From Pseudescherichia vulneris NBRC 102420 (GTDB lineage: Bacteria; Pseudomonadota; Gammaproteobacteria; Enterobacterales; Enterobacteriaceae): a stretch of DNA of 64,000 bases. Numbering within the stretch: position 1 is the first letter of the stretch; the number at the start of each line of letters is the position of its first letter. The notes beneath the pieces were generated by a model, which had not been told where the DNA came from, made no database searches, and saw only the letters and a list, made by a program, of their open reading frames with translations. The translations under genes were made by a program, and so were the position numbers. The stretch spans positions 186,001 to 250,000 of the forward strand of contig NZ_BBMZ01000002.1 of the NCBI RefSeq assembly GCF_000759795.1, in the 5' to 3' direction. Positions 58,795 through 64,000 of this stretch are shown one piece after another.

Positions 58795-59631
58795 TTAGCG
58801 CAGATCCTTAACGGCAACGTGGTCCATATCATCAAAGACCTGGTTCTCGCCTACCATCCCCCAGATGAAGGTGTAAGCCCGAGTACCCACGCCAGAGTGA
58901 ATAGACCAGCTCGGTGAGATCACCGCCTGTTCGTTGTGCATGATGATGTGGCGCGTCTCCTGCGGCTGGCCCATCATATGGAACACGCAGGCGTCCTCAT
59001 CCATATTGAAGTAGAAGTAGACTTCCATCCGGCGCTCATGGGTATGGCACGGCATGGTGTTCCACAGGTTGCCTGGCTCCAGCTCGGTCAGGCCCATGCT
59101 CAGCTGGCAGGTCTCCAGCACGTCCGGCACGAAGTATTTGTTGATGGTGCGGCGGTTGCTGGTGAGCGGATCGCCAAGGGTCACCGGGGCAACGTCTGCC
59201 GGGGTCACTTTTTTGGTCGGATAGGCGGTGTGCGCCGGAGCGGAGTTGTAGTAGAACTTAGCCGGTTTTGCCGGATCGACGCTGGCAAACACCACCTCTT
59301 TGGCCCCTTTACCCACGTACAGCGCATCGCGATGGCCGATTTCGTAGCACTGGCCGTCAACGGTGATGGTGCCCGGCCCGCCGATGTTGATGGTGCCCAG
59401 CTCGCGGCGCTCAAGGAAGTAGCTGACGCCCAGCTGCTTGCCCACTTCGCCGCCGACGGCGACGGTTTTTGCCACCGGCATAATGCCGCCAACGATAATG
59501 CGGTCGATATGGCTGTACACCATGGTGTAAGCGTCGGCCTCGAATACCTGCTCAACTAAGAACTCGTCGCGCAGCCCCTGAGTGTCCAGCGTCTTAGCAT
59601 GCGCGCTGTGGATGCTTTGTCTGACTTCCAC
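58795..59631 (-). CDS. kduI: 5-dehydro-4-deoxy-D-glucuronate isomerase KduI
   Basis: A 278-residue zinc isomerase of cupin fold that converts 5-keto-4-deoxyuronate to 2,5-diketo-3-deoxygluconate. The zinc ligands are in [18 protein letters not shown] (two His and Glu) and [11 protein letters not shown] (His). The start is GTG 59631, because GGAGG lies five bases upstream and the length equals the E. coli protein; the open frame runs a few codons further with no better start. It is the first gene of kduID under a perfect KdgR box. Confidence 0.95.
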   Translation of the reverse strand: MEVRQSIHSAHAKTLDTQGLRDEFLVEQVFEADAYTMVYSHIDRIIVGGIMPVAKTVAVGGEVGKQLGVSYFLERRELGTINIGGPGTITVDGQCYEIGHRDALYVGKGAKEVVFASVDPAKPAKFYYNSAPAHTAYPTKKVTPADVAPVTLGDPLTSNRRTINKYFVPDVLETCQLSMGLTELEPGNLWNTMPCHTHERRMEVYFYFNMDEDACVFHMMGQPQETRHIIMHNEQAVISPSWSIHSGVGTRAYTFIWGMVGENQVFDDMDHVAVKDLR

Positions 59632-59675
59632 ATTTACCTCCAAAATCGTTTTTGACCAAACGTCACATAACGGCG

Positions 59676-59696
59676 CAACGAAACGCTGTTCCGTTT
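59676..59696. promoter_or_regulatory. Second, weaker KdgR-like site upstream of kduI
   Basis: The core CGAAACGCTGTTCCGTTT matches about 16 of 21 consensus positions and lies between the perfect box and the kduI start. Confidence 0.45.
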
Positions 59697-59744
59697 TGTA
59701 GTATGGCGGCCATATTATCCCGGCTAAAACGTGTTTTCAATTGC

Positions 59745-59765
59745 AAATAAAACATTGTTTCATTT
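59745..59765. promoter_or_regulatory. Perfect KdgR box upstream of kduI
   Basis: The 21-base sequence with core AATAAAACATTGTTTCATT fits the KdgR consensus AAATRAAACANTRTTTCATTT at every position. It is 114 bases before the kduI GTG in the 491-base divergent spacer with ogl (59632-60122). The rest of that spacer is AT-rich and has no coding frame. Confidence 0.88.
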
Positions 59766-60011
59766 TTTCTGCGATTTCATTTGAAAATTGCAATTAGGAT
59801 CACGATTGTTAGGGGTTGACGTCGACATGCAGGCAAATCCCATCCGGCGACACCAAGTAAAAAGCATTATTTAACAATAACTTATAAAATCTTTGAATTT
59901 TGGCTATCTCGTTGATTTTTCTCGTCATAAAACAAAGACGTCCGTTTTCCTCATACCTAAACGCAATATTCGCGCGACTTTTTTCTTATAAAGTGCGTGA
60001 CCAATCACACA

Positions 60012-60032
60012 TATTGAAACGATGTTTTGATA
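60012..60032. promoter_or_regulatory. KdgR-like site upstream of ogl
   Basis: The core TTGAAACGATGTTTTGA keeps the GAAAC...GTTT heart of the KdgR box (about 14 of 21 positions). It lies 90 bases before the ogl start. Confidence 0.55.
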
Positions 60033-60122
60033 ATTTAACACCTAGTTTTTAAACTCATAATCCATTTGGGTCATTACGCTGGCCGATACATCGTGACAGA
60101 CCCCCTTAACAAGGAGATAAGT

Positions 60123-61298
60123 ATGGCGAAAGGTATGCGGGTTAAGCTCAACTATGCAGTCAGCCGCGATCCCGACACGGGTGCGGAAGTGATCCGCTTG
60201 ACCCCTCCCGAAGTCACCTGTCATCGTAATTACTTCTATCAGAAATGCTTTTTTAATGATGGCAGCCACCTGCTCTTCGCAGGCGAATTCGATGGTCACT
60301 GGAACTACTATCTGCTGAACATTGCCAAGGCCGAAGCGGTACAGCTGACCGAGGGCGCGGGCGATAATACCTTTGGCGGCTTCCTGTCGCCGGATGATAG
60401 CGCTCTTTACTACGTTAAAAATGACCGCACCCTGCGGGAAGTGAATCTGGAAACCCTGGCCGAGCGGGAAGTGTATCGCGTACCGGATGAGTGGGTTGGC
60501 TACGGCACCTGGGTGGCGAACAGCGACTGCACCAAGCTGGTCGGCATCGAAATTGCCAAAAGCGACTGGACGCCGCTCAACGACTGGAAAATTTTCCATG
60601 ACTTTTTCCTGAAAGGGCCTCGCTGCCGCCTGCTGCGCGTCGATTTACAGACCGGCGAAAGCGCTACCATTCATGAAGAGAAGCTTTGGCTGGGCCACCC
60701 TATCTACCGTCCGTTTGACGACAACACCGTCGCCTTCTGCCACGAAGGCCCGCACGACCTGGTGGATGCCCGCATGTGGCTGGTAAACGAGGACGGCAGC
60801 AACATCCGTAAAGTGAAGACCCATGCTGAAGGCGAAAGTTGCACCCATGAGTTCTGGGTACCGAACGGCTCGGCGCTGGTCTACGTCTCCTACCTGAAGG
60901 GGCAGCAGGGCCGCACCGTTTATCGTTTTGATCCGAACACCGGGGTTAACGAAGCGATCATGGCGATGCCGGCCTGCTCGCATCTGATGAGCAACTTTGA
61001 CGGCACGCTGCTGGTGGGTGACGGCTCAGGCTCGCCGGTGGACGTCAACGATGCCGATGGCTACAGCATCGATAACGATCCCTATATCTACGTGTTCGAC
61101 GTGGCGGAGAAGCGCTACTTCCGCGCGGCGCGTCACGATACCTCCTGGGCCACGGTGGCAAATAGCCGTCAGGTGACCCATCCGCATCCGTCATTTACGC
61201 CGGACGACAGCGCGGTTCTGTTTAGCTCTGACAAAGACGGCAAGCCTGCGCTCTATATTGCCCGGCTTCCCGAACAGCGTGAATGGCTTCAAGCATAA
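60123..61298 (+). CDS. ogl: Oligogalacturonate lyase Ogl (PL22)
   Basis: A 391-residue cytosolic polysaccharide lyase of family 22 with a seven-bladed beta-propeller. It cleaves short, often unsaturated oligogalacturonides to 4,5-unsaturated galacturonate. The manganese ligands known from the Yersinia enzyme fall at the same numbers: His287 in CSHLMSNFDG, and Gln350, His353 and His355 in RQVTHPHPSF. The start is ATG 60123 with AAGGAG upstream; an upstream in-frame ATG lies in the promoter. It has no signal peptide, in line with action after TogMNAB uptake. Confidence 0.95.
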   Translation: MAKGMRVKLNYAVSRDPDTGAEVIRLTPPEVTCHRNYFYQKCFFNDGSHLLFAGEFDGHWNYYLLNIAKAEAVQLTEGAGDNTFGGFLSPDDSALYYVKNDRTLREVNLETLAEREVYRVPDEWVGYGTWVANSDCTKLVGIEIAKSDWTPLNDWKIFHDFFLKGPRCRLLRVDLQTGESATIHEEKLWLGHPIYRPFDDNTVAFCHEGPHDLVDARMWLVNEDGSNIRKVKTHAEGESCTHEFWVPNGSALVYVSYLKGQQGRTVYRFDPNTGVNEAIMAMPACSHLMSNFDGTLLVGDGSGSPVDVNDADGYSIDNDPYIYVFDVAEKRYFRAARHDTSWATVANSRQVTHPHPSFTPDDSAVLFSSDKDGKPALYIARLPEQREWLQA

Positions 61299-61325
61299 TT
61301 GAGTGTGTGTTTAGTAACTGGCCTT

Positions 61326-61351
61326 GCCCTCCGTATGGAGGGCCTTTTTTT
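61326..61351 (+). terminator. ogl terminator
   Basis: GCCCTCC (61326-61332) pairs with GGAGGGC (61337-61343) over GTAT, followed by C and T7. Confidence 0.93.
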
Positions 61352-61406
61352 ATCTGAGCTATCTCTTCTCAAAAATCTATTTTCTTTTGCTAATCTTAAT
61401 ATAACG

Positions 61407-61434
61407 AAAAAACCCCGGCCAACTGCTCCGGGGT
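61407..61434 (-). terminator. kdgM terminator
   Basis: ACCCCGG (61412-61418) pairs with CCGGGGT (61428-61434), with A6 at 61407-61412 on the plus strand giving a U-run for the minus-strand transcript. Confidence 0.85.
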
Positions 61435-61452
61435 CTTCTCATGAGGGTTCTG

Positions 61453-62133
61453 TTAGAAGGTATATGCTACGCCGACACGGAAACGCGTTTGGCGTTCGTC
61501 GGTATTTCGCACGCCGACGTTACCCACTTCCGCATAAGGGGCCCAGTTTTTATCCCATTTATAGGCCAGCTTGGCGTTATATTCGTTAGAATAGGTTTTG
61601 TTATTTTCACGAATAACGTCTTCGGAGCTTTTCGCGTAGACGTAGTTCAGCTCGGGACGCCAGTCGCCCATTGCCCAGCCTACCCATGCATCAAATTTAT
61701 TTACTTTGTTATCAACCACATTTGAGTCCGGGTTGCGGGTGTACTCATAGCGGTAGCGACCGGCGATATAGACGCCGTTATCAAAGCTGTACTGCGCATG
61801 CAGATAAGGTTTATAGATTGAGAAGGTGTCTTTACTTTCGATATTAAAGCCCGGGGTAAGGGCAATGTTATCTGTCGCTTTCCAGCGCCAGTTTATGGAT
61901 TCTTCATGACCGTTGCCAACCAGTTCGGTTAATGGCTTATCGGCATCATCGCCGCCCGATTTCCATTTTGCTTCAACGCCAAAACCCAGGCCATTATCAA
62001 AGCGGTGGGAAACCGATACGCGGTCGGCGTTAGTTTCATTATCAATATATTCGTGACGCAGATCGACAGTCACAGCCTGCGCAGCAAAAGAGGCACCGAT
62101 GAGAGACGCAAGGATCAGAGTATTTTTAAACAT
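61453..62133 (-). CDS. kdgM: Oligogalacturonate-specific porin KdgM
   Basis: A 226-residue outer-membrane porin of the KdgM family, a small monomeric 12-strand barrel that lets acidic oligogalacturonides through. The signal peptide is MFKNTLILASLIGASFAAQA, cleaved before VTVDLRHEYIDNETNADRV. The mature part has alternating strands with many Arg, Lys and Tyr and ends in the barrel motif VGVAYTF with C-terminal Phe. ATG 62133 is preferred over a start four codons upstream. NanC is a related sialate porin, but the ogl/tog context favours KdgM. Confidence 0.92.
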   Translation of the reverse strand: MFKNTLILASLIGASFAAQAVTVDLRHEYIDNETNADRVSVSHRFDNGLGFGVEAKWKSGGDDADKPLTELVGNGHEESINWRWKATDNIALTPGFNIESKDTFSIYKPYLHAQYSFDNGVYIAGRYRYEYTRNPDSNVVDNKVNKFDAWVGWAMGDWRPELNYVYAKSSEDVIRENNKTYSNEYNAKLAYKWDKNWAPYAEVGNVGVRNTDERQTRFRVGVAYTF

Positions 62134-62147
62134 AGCCACCCTCAAAA

Positions 62148-62168
62148 AATTAAAATGATGTTCCGTTT
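62148..62168. promoter_or_regulatory. Degenerate KdgR-like site upstream of kdgM
   Basis: The core TTAAAATGATGTTCCGTTT matches about 16 of 21 consensus positions and sits 15 bases before the kdgM start, where a repressor would block transcription. It shares TGTTCCGTTT with the weaker kduI site. Confidence 0.4.
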
Positions 62169-62464
62169 TTATGGAATTGCATTTTATTTTTTAAACAACT
62201 TTATTTTAGTGATCGAGATCGTAATTGTCTGTTTCAAAAAATTAGGCAAATCAAGACGTGATGAATATCAACAAAGCGAGGGTTTTTTGGCTATAAATAA
62301 CGACGCAGATCACAGCAGGCGGATATTAACGAAATAATTACAAATATCTTATAATAACTTAAATCATATATTTATCAGTGAGTTATTAAATTAGGTAACA
62401 AATAGTCACATATGTGACTTTATTAAAGTCGTATAATACTTTTCTTAATCATCTATTTAGGCGC
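62169..62464. other. AT-rich kdgM upstream region
   Basis: This is the regulatory spacer between the metQ-like terminator and kdgM. It contains a CRP-like site AGTGATCGAGATCGTA at 62208-62223 (12 of 16 positions) and an exact 16-base palindrome AGTCACATATGTGACT at 62404-62419, whose half-sites are CRP-like but inverted. I see no coding frame of quality. Confidence 0.5.
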
Positions 62465-62490
62465 AAAAAAAGCCCGCTGTTTAGCGGGCT
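62465..62490 (-). terminator. Terminator after the metQ-like gene
   Basis: AGCCCGCT (62471-62478) pairs with AGCGGGCT (62483-62490) over GTTT. A7 precedes it on the plus strand and TTTT follows, so it may work in both directions. Confidence 0.92.
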
Positions 62491-62507
62491 TTTCTAACGC
62501 ATCAAAC

Positions 62508-63320
62508 TCAGTTGTTAACTGGGATCACCGCGCCTTTGTACTTGGTACGGATCCAGTCCTGGATCTCTTTCGAGTGCAGCACGTTCACCAGTGCGACGAC
62601 GTCTTTCTTCTTCTCGTCGCCACGGTGTACGGTGATGATGTTAGCGTACGGGTTGTTCTCGCCGCTCTCTACCGCAATAGGATCTTTGACCGGATCCAGA
62701 CCGGCGTCGATGGCGTAGTTGGCGTTGATCACCACCGCATCGCCTTCGTCGTTGTTATACATCTGCGGCAGCAGAGAGCCTTCTACGTTCGGCAGGAACT
62801 CCAGCTTCTTCGGGTTCTCCACGATGTCGCTGATGCGCGCATTGACTTTATTCACGCCCGGCTTCAGCTTGATCACGCCCTCTTTCTCGAAGATAGAGAG
62901 AATACGGCCCTCTTCCGCAACGGCATCACGCATGATGACCTTGCCACCCTGCGGCAGATCCTTCAGCGACTTGTATTTTTTCGAGTAGATACCGATCGGC
63001 TCGATGTGGATCGCACCGGCGCTGACGAAGTCATAGGTTTTGTCGCCTTCGTGATCTTTCAGCACGCTGTTCAGGTACGGGATGTGCTGGAAGTAGTTGG
63101 CGTCGATGTCGCGGCTGGCCAGAGCGGTGTTCGGCAGGATGTAGTCCTGGAACGGTTTGATCTCAAGGTCGATACCCTGTTTGGCAAGGATAGGTTTAGC
63201 CTGCTCAAGGATCTCTGCGTGCGGCACGTTAGATGCGCCCACGGTCAGGGTATCAGCCCAGGAGGCGAAGCTCAGGGCGCTAAGGGTTGCTGCGGCAATC
63301 AGTGTCAGTCTCTTTTTCAT
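62508..63320 (-). CDS. MetQ/NlpA family ABC substrate-binding protein without lipobox
   Basis: A 270-residue member of the NlpA/MetQ family of methionine-type binding proteins, with TLTVGASNVPHAEILEQAKP after the signal, the YFQHIPYLN ligand-site stretch and NYAIDAGLDP near the C-terminus. The signal peptide MKKRLTLIAAATLSALSFAS ends in a type I site (SWA), and there is no cysteine in the protein, whereas canonical enterobacterial MetQ is a lipoprotein. It is therefore likely soluble in the periplasm and a paralogue. The start is ATG 63320. The permease gene lies 28 bases upstream; the ATPase must be outside the window. Confidence 0.88.
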   Translation of the reverse strand: MKKRLTLIAAATLSALSFASWADTLTVGASNVPHAEILEQAKPILAKQGIDLEIKPFQDYILPNTALASRDIDANYFQHIPYLNSVLKDHEGDKTYDFVSAGAIHIEPIGIYSKKYKSLKDLPQGGKVIMRDAVAEEGRILSIFEKEGVIKLKPGVNKVNARISDIVENPKKLEFLPNVEGSLLPQMYNNDEGDAVVINANYAIDAGLDPVKDPIAVESGENNPYANIITVHRGDEKKKDVVALVNVLHSKEIQDWIRTKYKGAVIPVNN

Positions 63321-63348
63321 GATGTTGGTTCCCAATTTGTTGTTGTGT

Positions 63349-64000
63349 TTAGCGTTTATCTAACAGAGAGGTAATCACGTCGCCGCAGAACTGGATGATG
63401 AAGACGATGATCAAAATGGTCACCGTCGCCACCAGCGTGACGTCGTTGTGGTTACGCTGGAATCCTTCCAGATAAGCAAGATTTCCTAAACCGCCCGCGC
63501 CGATCACCCCGGCCATGGCGCTGTAGCTCACCAGCGCGATCAGAGTCACGGTGATGCCTGACACCAGCGCAGGCGACGATTCAGGCAACAGCACCCGAAA
63601 CACGAGCGTACTGAGGCGCGCCCCCATAGAGCGCGTGGCTTCAATGACGCCTTTATCCACTTCACGCAGCGCAATCTCTACCAGACGGGCATAGAACGGC
63701 GCGGCACCAACAATCAGCGCCGGCAGCGCCGCGTTGGCCCCCAGAATGGTGCCGACAATCGTTTTAGTGAAGGGGATCAGCAGCACGATCAGAATGATGA
63801 ACGGAATCGAACGGAAGACGTTCACCACGATGGAGATCACGCTGTAGAGCGGCTTGTTCTGGAACAGCCCGCCCCTGGCGGTTAAAAACAGCGCCAGCCC
63901 GAGCAGGATCCCCAGCACAAAGGTCGCGACGCCAGAGAGCGCCGTCATGTAGAGGGTTTCTTGCGTGGCGGACCAGAGCTGGTCCAGACGCAGATGCGGG
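63349..64000 (-). CDS. MetI-type ABC transporter permease (5' end outside window)
   Basis: At least 217 residues of a methionine-type permease with about five membrane segments. The EAA-type loop is GVIEATRSMGARLSTLVFRV, which contacts the ATPase. VVNVFRSIPFIILIVLLIPF and YSAMAGVIGAGGLGNLAYLE are family hallmarks. An ATG lies at 63948, but the frame stays open to the window end with a MetI-like sequence (RLDQLWSATQETLYMTALSG), so the true start is probably outside. It is the upstream partner of the MetQ-like gene. Confidence 0.87.
   Translation of the reverse strand, partial: PHLRLDQLWSATQETLYMTALSGVATFVLGILLGLALFLTARGGLFQNKPLYSVISIVVNVFRSIPFIILIVLLIPFTKTIVGTILGANAALPALIVGAAPFYARLVEIALREVDKGVIEATRSMGARLSTLVFRVLLPESSPALVSGITVTLIALVSYSAMAGVIGAGGLGNLAYLEGFQRNHNDVTLVATVTILIIVFIIQFCGDVITSLLDKR

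Noticed and set aside
51302..62168. The pectin block as a classic mobile genomic island
   Set aside because: There is no integrase, IS, att repeat or tRNA at its edges, and it is split by the native araE-kduDI genes; gain or loss by homologous exchange is equally possible.

Overview
The window is a chromosomal segment of an enterobacterium (Enterobacteriaceae, near Enterobacter, Lelliottia, Leclercia or Kosakonia; the exact genus cannot be read from the sequence alone). From gudP to kduI the gene order follows, as I remember it, the E. coli K-12 63-64 min region almost gene for gene. Predicted lengths often equal the E. coli ones (CsdA 401, AmiC 417, RecC 1122, ThyA 264, PtsP 748, RppH 176, AraE 472). 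Three classic small RNAs (csrB, gcvB, omrA), three initiator tRNAs and a family of REP palindromes sit at the expected places. I found no prophage, insertion sequence, integrase, CRISPR array or replication origin.

Layout. 1-3.7 kb: partial gudP, yqcA-truC-yqcC, csrB with its UvrY box, syd. 3.7-10.1 kb (plus strand): queF, ppnN, sdaC-sdaB (serine uptake and deamination), xni. 10.1-13.2 kb (minus): rlmM, ygdD, gcvA, with divergent gcvB, then ygdI. 13.4-17.0 kb: csdA-csdE sulfur transfer pair, tcdA, mltA. 17.2-17.6 kb: three tandem identical initiator tRNA-Met genes. 17.6-20.5 kb: amiC and divergent argA with tandem ArgR boxes. 20.5-35.9 kb (minus): lgt-thyA-ppdA-ppdB-ygdB-ppdC-recC-ptrA-recB-recD, which joins lipoprotein and dTMP synthesis, pseudopilins and the RecBCD recombination nuclease. 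36.0-38.8 kb: rppH-ptsP. 39.5-42.9 kb: mutH, ygdQ, an orphan small membrane protein gene, ygdR, tas. 43.0-51.2 kb: lplT-aas phospholipid repair pair, omrA, galR, an extra GNAT gene, lysA/lysR, ygeA.

51.3-62.1 kb is the most distinctive part: an oligogalacturonide (pectin fragment) utilisation module. kdgF and the togMNAB ABC transporter lie between ygeA and araE. ogl and the outer-membrane porin gene kdgM lie beyond kduD-kduI. Together they encode entry through the outer membrane (KdgM), inner-membrane uptake (TogMNAB), cleavage of short oligomers (Ogl), and conversion of the unsaturated product (KdgF, KduI, KduD) towards 2-keto-3-deoxygluconate. KdgR-type operators, one matching the consensus at every position, precede kdgF, tog, kduI, ogl and possibly kdgM, so this looks like a single regulon. 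No extracellular pectate lyase is present here, so the cell may live on fragments released by others, or carry the lyase elsewhere.

The right edge holds a MetQ/MetI-type ABC transporter, incomplete at the window end, whose binding protein lacks the usual lipoprotein cysteine. I found no strong candidate for a wholly undescribed system. The less explained items are the 85-residue coiled-coil/membrane protein at 41.0-41.3 kb, the DnaA-box-bearing spacer upstream of mutH, the cysteine-free MetQ paralogue, and the altered P-loop of TogA.
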